Below are positions 20,684 to 33,500 of a stretch of 64,000 bases of DNA, piece by piece. The notes under the pieces are model-generated. The model was not told where the DNA came from. It saw nothing but the letters and a program-made list of their open reading frames with translations, and made no database searches. Within the stretch, counting starts at the first letter, position 1. Every line of letters starts with the position of its first letter. The stretch covers positions 90,107,052 through 90,171,051 of the forward strand of contig CM065297.1 in NCBI GenBank assembly GCA_032871835.1. The letters are read 5' to 3'. Both the position numbers and the translations under genes were made by a program. The stretch comes from Dipteronia dyeriana. Taxonomy: Eukaryota > Streptophyta > Magnoliopsida > Sapindales > Sapindaceae.

Positions 20684-22837
20684 ATGAGTGAGTCTGGGAT
20701 GAGTAAAGAGGGAGCTTCAAGCTTAAGACCACCTTTGCTTAAGGGTGATAATTACGCCTCATGGAAAGACAAAATGGAGGCTTATATTTTCCAAATAGAT
20801 GACCGTGCATGGATGACAATTGAAGAGGGCTACAGTCCTCCAACGATGACCACAGAAGAAGGAGATGAGATTCCAAAGCCTAAGTCTCAATGGAGCACAC
20901 ATGAATTTGAAGCCTCCAAGTGGAACGACAAGGCTATGCATGCAATCTTGTGTGCCATGGATGATAACCAATATAAGTTGGTTCAAAATACTAGGCATGA
21001 AAAGGAGGCTTGGGAGATTCTACAAACGGCTTATGAAGGAACCGAAGTGGTCAAGGACTCCAAGCTTCAAGTCCTTCAAATGCAATTTGAGACAATTCGG
21101 ATGAAAGAGGACGAGTGCTTTAATGACTTCCAAGTGAAGTTGATGGACATTGTAAATCAAAGCCATCAACTAGGTGACCCATATTCTGATAGAAGGATCA
21201 AGCAAAAGATCATGAGATCACTCCTCAAGAGATTTGAGCCCAAGGTGGCAGCACTGGAAGAAAATAACAACTACAAGACTATGAAGTCGAGTGAAGTGAT
21301 TGGAAGACTTCTAGCCTATGAGTCTAGGTGGACTTCTACACCCATATCTCCTAAGATGAAAAAGAACATAGTTTTGAAGACATCCAAAGTAAAGATGGAG
21401 GAGTATGACTCAGATGAAGAGATGGCTCTTATTGTGATGAAATTCAAGAAGTTTATGAAACTTCACAAGAATGACTCAAAGAAGAAGATTGAGCCAAGGC
21501 AAGAGAAGCCTACAAGAAAAGGCATTAAATGCTATGAATGTAGTGGGTTTGGTCATATAGCCACTGAGTATGTGAATTCGAAGAAGAAGAAGAAAGGAAA
21601 AGTGGTGGCTGCCTCATCAAGTGAGAGTGGAAGTGAAAAAGATTCCTCATGTGATGAAGATGTTATTCTTAACTACACGACTTTTGGAGCCTCATTTGTG
21701 GAAGATGTAGAAAAAGGTAACAAAGCCTTAAGTAGTGACCTTGAAGAAGGAGTAAATGAAAAAGTAGGTAAGAGAGTGATAAGTGAAGATACTTATATTG
21801 ATGATGCCATCATGGCAACAAGTGACACTAGTGATGACTCTAGTGATAAGAGTTCTTTATCTCACTCTACAAATGGAAATGTAGAGAGTATGAACCTTGA
21901 AGAGTTCATTGAGCATTTTCAAAGCTTAAGGTTGAATATGAAGAAAGAGGTTCGAAAGCTAAAGGAATAGAACCTCAAGCTATCAACTGAAATGACTCAC
22001 TTAAGTGAGAAAGTGAAGAAAGGAAGAAAAATGGAAGAAAGCTTGAAGGAGGAGCTTAGAGAAGCTAGAAAGTTGATCGCTAAGATGACTTCGATTACGG
22101 AGAAGCTTGACCATATGTTGGGAGTTGGCAAGAAGCCAAGTGACAAGAGAGGTCTAGGGTTTTAAGATGACAAGGAGACCTCAACTCTTAGCAAGACGAT
22201 ATTTTTCAAGAGCTTGGACTTCGAAGAACCTATTTCTCCACTTCTTTCTAAGAAGAAAATTGAACTAGGAGAGTGTTCTAGAAATGTCCAAGTCAAGATG
22301 GCACCAAGAAGTCAAGCTCAAGCTCAACCAATGAGAGAACTTTAAGCAACTATCCTTTAAACTAAAAGCCATCAAGTCAAGAAGCATTTCCTGCATGCTC
22401 AACAAAGGAAGCAATCTTCTCCAACTCAACAACAAGAGAGAAGAGAATCAATACCATACCAAAGGAAAGCTCAAAGACATGGGAAAGCACATTTGTCCTT
22501 ACAAAGGAATGGTATGACTCCTCATTTTATTCCTTCATGTCATTTTTATGGTGTTGATGGTCATATTAGACCAAATTGCTTCAAGTACATTAACATGTGT
22601 AGAACTAAGAGGATGATTGAAAGAAAAAGGGGTAGAGCCAATATGCATGTGCCTAGGAAAGCTAGTGTTAATGATCCTAGGAGTAATATGATGATCTTGA
22701 CCATTAGAAATGACAATTTGTCACCAAAGTGGATTAGAAAAGATGAACCCACATGCCATTGTGCTAAGGTTTCACCTATATGCTTAACTAGGTCAAATGG
22801 ACTTGGTAAGTCTATAGGGACTCATATCCCCTATTGA
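20684..22837 (+). pseudogene. SIRE-type gag, copy 1
   Basis: Frame open from 20588; the likely start is the ATG at 20684 (MSESGMSKEGASSLRPP) because the 32 residues before it are hydrophobic and fall before the usual gag start. Capsid features: LLKGDNYASWKDKMEAYI, EAWEILQTAYEGTEVVKDSK, and MRSLLKRFEPKVAALEE. A first zinc knuckle at 21530-21571 (CYECSGFGHIATEY) has its last cysteine changed to tyrosine. A long coiled coil follows, then a second knuckle-like CHFYGVDGHIRPNC (one cysteine changed). Stops in frame: TAG 21968, TAA 22163 (private), and TAA 22343 and 22358 (shared with copy 2). The frame ends at 22837, just before the place where SIRE protease would start. Confidence 0.87.
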
Positions 22838-23951
22838 CTAGTTTTTGTTTGACCCCATATGGGGAGCTCAAGCAAAGAGAGCAAATAGCATTGCATTATG
22901 CTCATTGATAATATTTATGCTTATTTATTAATTGCTTGAGATTATTGGTTGTAAATATTCATTTTAATAAGTGTGCAACTTTGCTTTACATGCAATCCAT
23001 ATCTTATTTATGACCAAACATGCATTTTTGGAATAGGAGAATTGATTGGGAAGTACATTTTGAATGACCTAGAATTGATCTCCATGACATGTTGATTCTT
23101 TATATGACATGCTTTAAAATAATATGCATGATGAAATTGTTGAATGCTCTAAAATGAATGCAAAATCTATGTGTGAAAGAAATTATGAGACTTCAATAAA
23201 TTAGGATCTTGTATCCAATTCAAGGATTTTACAATCCAAAATTCTCTCTCTCTTTACTTGTCAAACAAGGCTACTATCATATGGGCATTCAACCCGGAAA
23301 AATCAAAAAAGGCGCAATAGTCGCTCATGTCTTGTTTTGCTCGTAAAGTTTGATATAGTTGTTCTTAAAATGAATTTAATTTACAGTCTATTTCTCGCTT
23401 ACTCCATGACAAAGGGTGAAATTGGTTTGAATTCTCTTGGAAATCCTTGTTATTTTGCTTTGCCAAATACCATGTTTTGATCTTGAATACAACTTGTCTT
23501 GTATGCAAAACAGTCGTTCACACATTTTGTTTTAATAAAACTCCTTGTTTCTCTCCTCTTAATTAAGTTGCATAAATTTGGTTATATGATTATGCATGTC
23601 TTGTGCCATAAGCTCTCCTTGCTAATGTCTTCTTAAGGGGATACTCTTTTATCTATCTCATGACAAAAAGGGGAAGTAGTGTGGATTTAGGGGGAGTTGG
23701 GTTTGACTCGTTGAGGGGGAGTTAACCTATTTAGGGGGAGCATTTGCATTTGCATTGTTGATGCATGTTGCTTGTTTCTATTATATGCAAATTTCTCTTG
23801 TTTTTATGTCCTTGATCACCTCACATACACTTGTCTTGGAAAGTGTAGTTATTTTATTTTATAGGGATGTTGATTCTATAAGAGATGGATGACTTGAAGA
23901 TCTAGTTTATTAGACATCTCTTTGTAATGTAGAGAAACTTTGTTGATCCCT
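22838..23951 (+). other. Post-gag non-coding interior 1
   Basis: No protein-like frame. Contains the AAAAAGGGGAAG and triple AGGGGGAG words (about 23686-23745) typical of the region downstream of SIRE pol. It ends abruptly at CCCTGT (about 23951), where it joins the middle of LTR 2, so its polypurine tract is gone. Confidence 0.75.
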
Positions 23952-25160
23952 GTCGCTTGTGGTGCACTGGTCGTCATGCGCACCTCACCAGCGTAAGTTG
24001 TCAAATAGGTTGTCGCTGGCCGTGCGCTACTCGACCAGCGCACAAGGCAATTTCTGGGCATTTTTGTCAAAACGACATAGTTTCATTTAGGGCTCCTATT
24101 TATGTATCATCTTCTCTTTCATTCATTTTCATGATCCAAAAATCATATCTTTGAGAGGGAAAGTAACTCCTAGAGAGAGAGCTTCCAAGAACTCATCTTG
24201 GCTCATCCAACCATCAATCCATGAGCATCTAACATCTTCTTGCAACTTCCAAGCATGGATTCTTCTTGTTTTCATTGACTAGGTAATCTCTACATGACCA
24301 AGAATTAATTGTTTCATTACTAGGTTATGATTATTTAGAAATAACATTAATTACTCATTGATTGTATGATTTTAAGTTCTACTGAATTTATAACAAACTT
24401 GGGTAGCTGTTTGTTGGTTGAGATGTATGCTTTCATGATAGCTAGCATTTATGACTAATTTACCCATCTAGCTAAATCTCTATGCTTTGCATTTAGATAT
24501 TGTTTAGGGCTCACTAATTGCATTTTGTGATTGCATTATAGTCCTTACCATGCTTAATGACAACTTGTGTTGATTGGCCTTTGTTTGATAACAATGATAT
24601 ATTGTTGCATAATTATATCTAGTTAAGTCTTTATGAACATTCATTTAGACCTTGATATTTATGAATTGTACTTAGTGACATTCTTAAATTCCTAGATAAG
24701 CATTTAGTGTTGCCTAGCATTACTTGCATGCTTGAATATTTTATCATATTCACTTTGGTTGTGTTTTAATTTTCATTGAGGTTAAGTCTTGTGACTAAGT
24801 GGTTAGGGCACAAGCAAATAGATCAAGAATCACTATTAAATCTTGTTGGGTAGAGTGAAAAGGTTAGTAAATGGAGGGTGTGACGGGAGGTCAACATAGG
24901 TTGTAAACTTTCATTCAATAGAGGATTTGAGGATCTAGTGTGGCGCACATATCGGCCTGTGTTTTTTCCCATTTGGAGGGTTTCGACGTTAACATCAAGT
25001 GTTATTTATATTTCTGCACTATATACTTGATGTTGTATGTTTGTTTTATTAGGGTAATTTGTGTTAATATTGATTAATCGAAAAATTGGTAATTGATTCG
25101 ATTAAAACCTATTCACCCCCCCTCTAGGTTATAGACACACACGTTTTTAGGGAACTTTCA
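23952..25160 (+). repeat. LTR 2 (middle), 5' truncated
   Basis: Corresponds to LTR 1 from 19321 onward; the first 412 bp are missing. The junction shares the three bases TGT between interior 1 and the LTR, suggesting a microhomology-mediated deletion. It contains the clearest hairpin, 24022-24043, with perfect 7-bp arms. Confidence 0.88.
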
Positions 25161-25162
25161 AT

Positions 25163-25178
25163 TAGTATCAGAGCGGGT
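25163..25178 (+). other. Primer-binding site of interior 2
   Basis: TAGTATCAGAGCGGGT directly after LTR 2, identical to the site at 20549-20564. Confidence 0.8.
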
Positions 25179-25297
25179 GCCTATATATACTTAGGTGATC
25201 TGTGCTTAGTGTGTGTCTTGCTTGGTGCATTTTGATTGTTTGTTTTTGCTTGATTGTTTTTGCATTTCATTTGAATCTCATTTATAACCCAAACACT

Positions 25298-27450
25298 ATG
25301 AGTGAGTCTGGGATGAGTAAAGAGGGAGCTTCAAGCTTAAGACCACATTTGCTTAAGGGTGATAATTACGCCTCATGGAAAGACAAAATGGAGGCTTATA
25401 TTTGCCAAATAGATGACCGTGCATGGATGACAATTGAAGAGGGCTACAGTCCTCCAACGATGACCACAGAAGAAGGAGATGAGATTCCAAAGCCTAAGTC
25501 TCAATGGAGCACACAAGAATTTGAAGCCTCCAAGTGGAACGACAAGGCTATGCATGCAATCTTGTGTGCCATGGATGATAACCAATATAAGTTGGTTCAA
25601 AATACTAGGCATGAAAAGGAGGCTTGGGAGATTCTACAAACGGCTTATGAAGGAACCGAAGTGGTCAAGGACTCCAAGCTTCAAGTCCTTCAAATGCAAT
25701 TTGAGACAATTCGGATGAAAGAGGACGAGTGCTTTAATGACTTCACAGTGAAGTTGATGGACATTATAAATCAAAGCCATCAACTAGGTGACCCATATTC
25801 TGATAGAAGGATCAAGCAAAAGATCATGAGATCACTCCCCAAGAGATTTGAGTCCAATATGGTAGCACTAGAAGAAAATAACAACTACAAGACTATGAAG
25901 TCGAGTGAAGTGATTGGAATACTTCTAGCCTATGAGTCTAGGTGGACTTCTACACCTATATCTCCTAAGATGAAAAAGAACATAGTTTTAAAGCCATCCA
26001 AAGTAAAGATGGAGGAGGATGACTCAGATGAAGAGATGGCTCTTATTGTGTTGAAATTCAAGAAGTTTATGAAACTTCACAAGAATGACTCAAAGAAGAA
26101 GATTGAGCCAAGGCAAGAGAAGCCTACAAGAAAAGGCATTAAATGCTATGAATGTAGTGGGTTAGGTCATATAGCCCTGAGTATGTGAATTCGAAGAAGA
26201 AGAAGAAAGGAAAAGTGGTGGCTGCCTCATCAAGTGAGAGTGGAAGTGAAAAAGATTCCTCATGTGATGAAGATGTTATTCTTAACTACACGGCTTTTGG
26301 AGCCTCATTTGTGGAAGATGTAGAAAAAGGTAACAAAGCCTTAAGTAGTGACTTTGAAGAAGGAGTAGATGAAAAAGTAGGTAAGAGAGTGATAAGTGAA
26401 GCTACTTATGTTGATGATGCCATCATGGCAACAAGTGACACTAGTGATGACTCTAGTGATAAGAGTTCTTCATCTCACTCTACAAATGGAAATGTAGAGA
26501 GTATGAACCTTGAAGAGTTCATTGAGCATTTTCAAAGCTTAAGGTTGAATATGAAGAAAGAGGTTCGAAAGCTAAAGGAAGAGAACCTCAAGCTATCAAC
26601 TGAAATGACTCACTTAAGTGAGAAAGTGAAGAATGGAAGAAAAATGGAAGAAAGCTTGAAGGAGGAGCTTAGAGAAGCTAGAAAGTTGATCGCTAAGATG
26701 ACTTCGAGTACGGAGAAGCTTGACCATATGTTGGGAGTTGGCAAGAAGCCAAGTGACAAGAGAGGTCTAGGGTTTGAAGATGACAAGGAGACCTCAACTC
26801 TTAGCAAGACGATATTTTTCAAGAGCTTGGACTTCAATGAACCTATTTCTCCACTTCTTTCTAAGAAGAAAATTGAACTAGGAGAGTGTTCTAGAAATGT
26901 CCAAGTCAAGATGGCACCAAGAAGTCAAGCTCAAGCTCAACCAATGAGAGCACTATAAGCAACTATCCTTTAAACTAAAAGCCATCAAGTCAAGAAGCAT
27001 TTCCTGCATGCTCAACAAAGGAAGCAATCTTCTCCAACTCAACAACAAGAGAGAAGAGAATCAATACCATACCAAAGGAAAGCTCAAAGACATGGGAAAG
27101 CACATTTGTCCTTACAAAGGAATGGTATGACTCGTCATTTTATTCCTTCATGTCACTTTTATGGTGTTGATGGTCATATTAGACCAAATTGCTTCAAGTA
27201 CATTAACATGTGTAGAACTAAGAGCATGATTGAAAGAAAAAGGGGTAGAGCCAATATGCATGTGCCTAGGAAAGCTAGTGTTAATGATCCTAGGAGTAAT
27301 ATGATGATCTTGACCATTAGAAATGACAATTTGTCACCAAAGTGGATTAGAAAAGATGAACCCACATGCCATTGTGCTAAGGTTTCACCTATAGGCTTAA
27401 CTAGGTCAAATGGGCTTTGTAAGTCTATAGGGACTCATATCCCCTATTGA
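25298..27450 (+). pseudogene. SIRE-type gag, copy 2
   Basis: Near-identical to copy 1 (20684-22837). A one-base deletion at about 26176 (ATAGCCCTGAG against ATAGCCACTGAG) shifts the frame inside the first zinc knuckle. The frame then stays open to 26958 through the acidic spacer and the coiled coil (KLKEENLKLSTEMTHLSEKV ... EELREARKLIAKM). It lacks the private TAG and TAA of copy 1 but has the same two TAA stops (26956 and 26971). The terminal segment 27106-27450 repeats CHFYGVDGHIRPNC. So the two copies carry different private lesions on top of shared ones. Confidence 0.87.
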
Positions 27451-28602
27451 CTAGTTTTAGTTTGACCCCATATGGGGAGCTCAAGCAAAGAGAGCAAATG
27501 GCATTGCATTATGCTCATTGATAATTTTTATGCTTATTTATTAATTGCTTGAGATGATTGGTTGTACATATTCTTTTTAATAAGTGTACAACTTTGCTTT
27601 ACATGCAATCCATATCTTATTTATGACCAAACATGCATTTTTGGAATAGGAGAATTGATTGGGAAGTACATTTTGAATGACCTAGAATTGATCTCCATGA
27701 CATGTTGATTCTTTATATGACATGCTTTAAAATAATATGCATGATGAAATTGTTGAATGCTCTAAAATGAATGCAAAATCTATGTGTGAAAGAAATTATG
27801 AGACTTCAATAAATTAGGATCTTGTATCCAATTCAAGGATTTTACAATCCAAAATTCTCTCTCTCTTTACTTGTCAAACAAGGCTACTATCATATGGGCA
27901 TTCAACCCGGAAAAATCAAAAAAGGCGCAATAGTCGCTCATGTCTTGTTTTGCTCGTAAAGTTTGATATAGTTGTTCTTAAAATGAATTTAATTTACAGT
28001 CTATTTCTCGCTTACTCCATGACAAAGGGTGAAATTGGTTTGAATTCTCTTGGAAACCCTTGTTATTTTGCTTTGCCAAATACCATGTTTTGATCTTGAA
28101 TACAACTTGTCTTGTATGCAAAACATTCGTTCACACATTTTGTTTTAATAAAACTCCTTGTTTCTCTCCTCTTAATTAAGTTGCATAAATTTGGTTATAT
28201 GATTATGCATGTCTTGTGCCATAAGCTCTCCTTGCTAATGTCTTCTTAAGGGGATACTCTTTTATCTATCTCATGACAAAAAGGGGAAGTAGTGTGGATT
28301 TAGGGGGAGTTAACCTATTTAGGGGGAGCATTTGCATTTGCATTGTTGATGCACGTTGCTTGTTTCTATTATATGCAAATTGCTCTTGTTTTTATGTCCT
28401 TGATCACCTCACATACACTTGTCTTGGAAAGTGTAGCTATTTTATTTTGTAGGGATGTTGATTCTACAAGAGATGGATGACTTGAAGGTCTAGTTTATTA
28501 GACATCTCTTTGTAATGTAGAGAAACGTTGTTGATCCCTGTTTTTTTGTTTTGTTTATTGGTGAGGTTGAATTGTGAGTGGTGGTTTTGTCACGAAATAG
28601 CC
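27451..28602 (+). other. Post-gag non-coding interior 2
   Basis: Homologue of 22838-23951 but running to the true 3' end. One AGGGGGAG unit (27 bp) of the triple array is missing here (about 28296-28330). No coding frame. Confidence 0.75.
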
Positions 28603-28614
28603 AAAGGGGGAGAT
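28603..28614 (+). other. Polypurine tract before LTR 3
   Basis: AAAGGGGGAGAT immediately precedes the TGTAAGTTCC LTR start, as in SIRE elements. Confidence 0.85.
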
Positions 28615-29983
28615 TGTAAGTTCCTCGGTTTTGATTGGCTAATTTCGTTGACAACCACATTTGGGGTTTAATGTGTAAGGGCAGTTAGGTCATCATTACT
28701 CAAGTGCTCTTTCAAACTTGAAAGGTAAATTCACTTGCTTAACCTTCATTGAAGAGGTTTAGGGCACACACTCACTCTCATGCTTTTTTTTGATCACTTT
28801 GCATGTGTGCTTAATTGTCTTGTTGTGTGCCTAATTTTGTTATTTCTTGCTTGATTAAATTGATTGCATCTTGTGATTAAAATGCCATGTCATGTTAGGC
28901 ATTAGGATGCATTCCCTTCACCTCTTTTCTCTTGCATAATTTGTGTATGATTATGAAGGAAGTGAGCCGTGCGTCACTCGAGTAGCGCCCTCACCAGCGC
29001 CAACACCAACGTAACTTTCCAGTGGTGTGTCGTTGGTGGTGCGCTGGTCGTCATGCGAACCTCACCAGCGTAACTTGTCCAATAGGTTGTCGTTGGCCGT
29101 GCGCTACTTGACCAGCGCACAAGGCAATTTCTGGGCATTTTTGTCAAAACGACACAGTTTCATTTAGGGCTCCTATTTATGTATCATCTTCTCTTTCATT
29201 GATTTTCATGAGCCAAAAATCATATCTTTGAGAGGGAAAGTAACTCCTAGAGAGAGAGCTTCCAAGAACTCATCTTGGCTAATCCAACCATCAATCCATG
29301 AGCATCTAACATCTTCTTACAACTTCCAAGCATGGATTCTTCTTATTTTCATTGACTAGGTAATCTCTACATGACCTAGAATTAATTGTTTCATTACTAG
29401 GTTATGTTTACCTAGAAATAACATTAATTACTCATTGATTGTATGATTTTAAGTTCTATTGAATTTATAACAAGCTTGGGTAGCTGTTTATTGGTTGAGA
29501 TGTATGCTTTCATGATAGCTAGCATTTATGACTATTTTACCCTTCTAGCTAAATCTCTATGCTTTGCATTTAGATATTGTTTAGGACTCACTGATTGCAT
29601 TTTGTGATTGCATTATAGTCCTTACCATGCTTAATGACAACTTGTGTTGATTGGCCTTTGTTTGATAACAATGATATATTGTTGCATAATTATATCTAGT
29701 TAAGTCTTTATGAACATTCATTTAGACATTGATATCTAGGAATTGTACTTAGTGACATTCTTAAATTTCTAGATATGCATTTAGTGTTGCCTAGCATTAC
29801 TTGCATGTTTGAATATTTTATCATATTCACTTAGGTTGTATTTTACTTTTCATTGAGGTTAAGTCTTGTGACTAAGTGGTTAGGGCACAAGCAAATAGAT
29901 CAAGAATCACTATTAAATCTTGTTGGGTAGAATGAAAGGGTTAGTAACTGGAGGGTGTGACGGGAGGTCAACCTTGAATGTAA

Positions 29984-29988
29984 ACTTT
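29984..29988. repeat. Target duplication ACTTT of solo LTR
   Basis: ACTTT at 29984-29988 and 31601-31605 flanks 29989-31600. LTR 1 has a single copy at the same place (GTAAACTTTCATT). Confidence 0.92.
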
Positions 29989-31600
29989 TGAAACAAATAA
30001 TATGGTGTGTAATATAAATCTAGAGGAGGGAGGGGGGGGGGGGGTGTGAATAGATTTTAATTAACTTTAACCTAATTTTCGTTAAGAGTCAAGTTGATGA
30101 AAATACCCCTATCTAGTTACAAAGATACCACAAGTGTAATAAATGTAGAAATAGTAAAAACACTTGAGATATACGTGGAAACCCTTCAAATGGGAAAAAC
30201 CACGGGCTGATGAGTGCGCTACACTAAAACCTCGAATCCACTAATGATAAAGGAATTACAACCTAATCCCGATTTAATCATTCACCACTACCTAATCCCG
30301 GTATAAGTGAACCTAGTTTATTATGCTTGTGCTTTAAGCTACCTATACCCGGAAGCAACACAAGTCTTACTTCTCAATGAAGAGATAAAGTGTCGTAAGT
30401 GAATATATGTTGATATTCAATGAACAAACAAGGCTAGGAAACCGTATATGTTTATCTAGGATAATGAGATGACAATTAATGCAATCCTAGATATCAAGTT
30501 CTTAATGACATGTTCAAATAGCCTAGCTAAACATAGATCAATCAATCCTATGAAGCTATCACAATACAACACTCAATCATGTCATCACAACAATCTCTAA
30601 TTTGTATCTAAAAATATTCGAAGAGAATACAACTAATTAAAGAGATGGTTTAGTAAGCAAAACACTTAACTTGTAAGAAGATAGTGAAGAACTTACCAAA
30701 CAAGATGTGATGAAGCAGCCCTATCCATTGATGCACTCTTAATGAACTTAGATGATGCAAGATGAAGATTTAATGCTCATGGGAATGCTTTGAGTGATTA
30801 AAAATGAGTTCTTAGAAGTGTTCTTTCTTTGAAATGTGTTCTAAGGAAGAAATATGATATTCTGAACTCATACACGACCTTAAGGCATTGAGTTATATGT
30901 ATATATAAGATCCAAACAAAGTGAGGTCGTTTTGGAAAAAACGTTCCAGCTTCCTCTGTGTGCGCTGGTGACGTGAGCTGGTCGAGTAGCGCACCACCAG
31001 CGTACAACCTAATTTTAAAACAGGAGCTGGACGAGAGGCGCATCCCAGTAGCGCAACACAAGCATAGATTCTCTGATATGTTTGCGCTGGTGAGGCTGCG
31101 CTAGACGAGTAGCGCACCACCAGCGACCGCCCATATTTTTCAACTACGCGTGGGTGCAGCAACGTAGCTCAGTGGCGCATGACTAGCAGCGATCCACTAT
31201 GAATGTTGAGTTGGTGAGGTGCGCTGGTCGAGTAGCACACTACCAGTGTAAGGCCTATTTTTCAACACTCAAATGCACAAAAACAATAAGTTCAAGAGTG
31301 ATGAAATTGCATCCTATTTTAATGCCTAGCATGACATACAATTTTCATAGCAAGATGCAAATAGGTCAACAAGAGTCATTTAAACTAAAATGCACACAAG
31401 AAAAACACTCAACATATAAGATCAAGAGTTATACATGAATATGTGAGTGTGTGCAACTATCTCTTCAAAGTAAGTAAGCACAATAATTTTACCTTTGGTG
31501 CTTCTCCTCTTGAGGTCTTGAAAGCCTAAGCTACCCTTACATGAACCCCAACAATGTGGTTGTTCATGAAATAAGCCAATCAACAAATGAGGACTTTTCA
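29989..31600 (-). mobile_element. SIRE-type solo LTR, 1612 bp
   Basis: TG...CA ends, starting TGAAACAAATAATATGG, with a perfect 5-bp target duplication and no interior. It carries an inverted CCTCC/CCCCC-rich terminus (G-run about 30029-30045), the inverted GTGGAAACC block, the TATA region, and a hairpin cassette at 30958-31256. It belongs to the same family as 1-1235 and is more distant from the LTRs of the host array. Confidence 0.92.
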
Positions 31601-31847
31601 ACTTTCATTCAATAGTGGATTTGAGGATCTAGTGTGACGCACATATCAGCCCATAGTTTTTCCCATTTGGAGGGTTTCCACGTAAACATCAAGTGTTATT
31701 TATATTTCAGCACTTTATACTTGATGTTGTATGTTTGTTTTATTGGGGTAATTTTTGTTAATATTGATTAATCGAAAAATTGGTAATTGATTCGAACCTA
31801 TTCACCCCCCCTATAGGTTATAGACACACGTTTTTAGGGAACTTTCA

Positions 31848-33500
31848 ATAACAATAAAAAACAAATAAAAAAACAACTTGTCACCCCAAAATTTTATTCT
31901 TGGTCGAATTTAGTAGGTATTATATATGGAAGACTAAATCCTCTCCTAAGAAAGATTTACTTGGTGTTTAATATTCCTATCCTTAGGTGGATTTACTTGT
32001 TGATTAAGAATCCTTTTCTAAAAAGAATTTTTTCCTACACTAAGACTCCTGATCTAACTCAATAGTGTATTTGTAACCATATTAAAGACATCCTAATTTG
32101 ATTATATAAAAAATTCCTTTTATTTATCTACTTATCAAATATAGTCTTTAATATTAATTATACTACCAACAATAGTAGAATTTTAGGAGACCATCTCCTA
32201 CTAGGAAAAAGATTTTGAGTTTTAATTAAATAATTAATTAATCAACAAATTAATTAATTTCCATTTAATTAAATAATAAAATAAAAAATAATATAATTAA
32301 GCTATTCTAAATGGCCTTACCGCCCATACCATATATATGGGCTATATATTATTTTTCTTATTTTATTAAATCCATTGAACCTTAATAAAAAAAGTCCACA
32401 TGTGAACTAGACCTATTCTTACAAAAAGAAACAAGTTCACATGCCTTCATTCAATTCTAGATGGACCCCTAAATTGGTCCGGTAGAATATATCAAGTTAT
32501 CCAATAAACACAACCCAATCACATTCAACAAATGATTCACTTAGGTCCGATCTATTTATATTTAGTTCATTCCACTAAAGAACTAAAATTGAACTCTTAA
32601 ATAAAGATAGAATAAGTTGATGTTACTCATTCATACCCTAAACAACCTTATTAGAGAAAGTGTATCCTCGTGAAGAATACCGGTAATCGCCAAGAGCTCA
32701 TAGACCGCCTATAGCTCTCCAAGTTGCCATATTTACTCATATGACCATATTTTGAACTTGGATATTTTGACTTGCCCAGAAGCCATGCTTCAATATACAC
32801 TATTGAAAACTTAACGTTATGATTTAATATCCAATACCTCAAAACATCCATATGATGGTATTCTACTCTCATTCAATAAATAGAGCCACGATGTCCATAT
32901 CTATAAATGAAGTCCTCTATCGATTAACAAATGAATACCACCAAACTATCGAGGATAAACTATGTTATATAATCGTACTCATTGATAGCTCAAATGATAA
33001 CACTTACAACCATAAGTTCATCATTTATCTCAGGATTGAGATAGACTCTCCGATTATCTTCAAATGAAAATTTTTATCCATTGACGGTTCTAGATAAAGT
33101 ATTTCATTTTGATCTTATTCAATGCACCCAGTGCACTAGATTCTTTTGCCCAAAGACACCACACTTTAATGATTTTATACCCATCATAACATATTTGATC
33201 CTACTCAAATGCTAGCAAAAGAATCTACAACTTTAACAAGATAAAGACGCCCAATATTTTATCTTAAGTTGTGACTATTATTCAAGACTAACTAAAGAAT
33301 TGTGTCTACCTCATACATATCTAGATGTATGAACAATTCTTCTTTTCTCATAGTCTTTTGACCTTATGATTATTTACTTTTGACAATTATAATAATTAAA
33401 CTATAAATGCTATAAGATTTGTTAAACTATAAATCACTTTATTAATATGAAAAGATTATCAAATACATTATTATACTCTTGCTATCGAGCATAATCCTAA
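31848..33500 (-). repeat. Copia A 5' LTR, part 2
   Basis: Resumes exactly where 18364-18908 broke off and runs to ATAATCCTAA at about 33500. It includes the CATTTTGATC/CACCCAGTGCAC block common to all copia A/B LTRs. A frame of about 70 codons, antisense to the element (32852-33067), recurs in the other LTR copies. Confidence 0.87.

Larger units (their letters stand above)
18909..31847 (+). mobile_element. Gag-only SIRE-type element in tandem array (LTR-gag-LTR-gag-LTR)
   Basis: Three LTRs (18909-20546; 23952-25160, 5'-truncated; 28615-31847, split by a solo LTR) alternate with two near-identical interiors that contain only gag and the region that follows pol in SIRE elements. Protease, integrase, RT and RNase H are absent from both. 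Flanks are CTAAC (18904-18908) and ATAAC (31848-31852), an imperfect target duplication. It is a non-autonomous TR-GAG-like derivative that would need enzymes from an autonomous SIRE relative. Confidence 0.88.
28615..31847 (+). repeat. LTR 3, split by a solo LTR
   Basis: Parts 28615-29988 and 31606-31847 sum to 1616 bp, matching LTR 1 (1638 bp). The hairpin cassette is at 28968-29122 and the TATA box at 29174-29184. Confidence 0.88.
10095..33500 (-). mobile_element. Copia A, Tork-like retrotransposon (with nested insertions)
   Basis: A full-length minus-strand copia element: 3' LTR 10095-12305, polypurine tract, RNase H, RT, integrase and gag remnants (in copia order when read leftward), leader, iMet primer site at 18352-18363, and 5' LTR 18364-18908 continuing at 31848-33500. 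The two LTRs are about 2211 and 2198 bp. The element is dead: stops and frameshifts in pol, a deletion removing the zinc knuckle, and a hAT insertion. The LTR end near 33500 has lost the final bases expected from its partner (CCTAACA). Confidence 0.88.
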
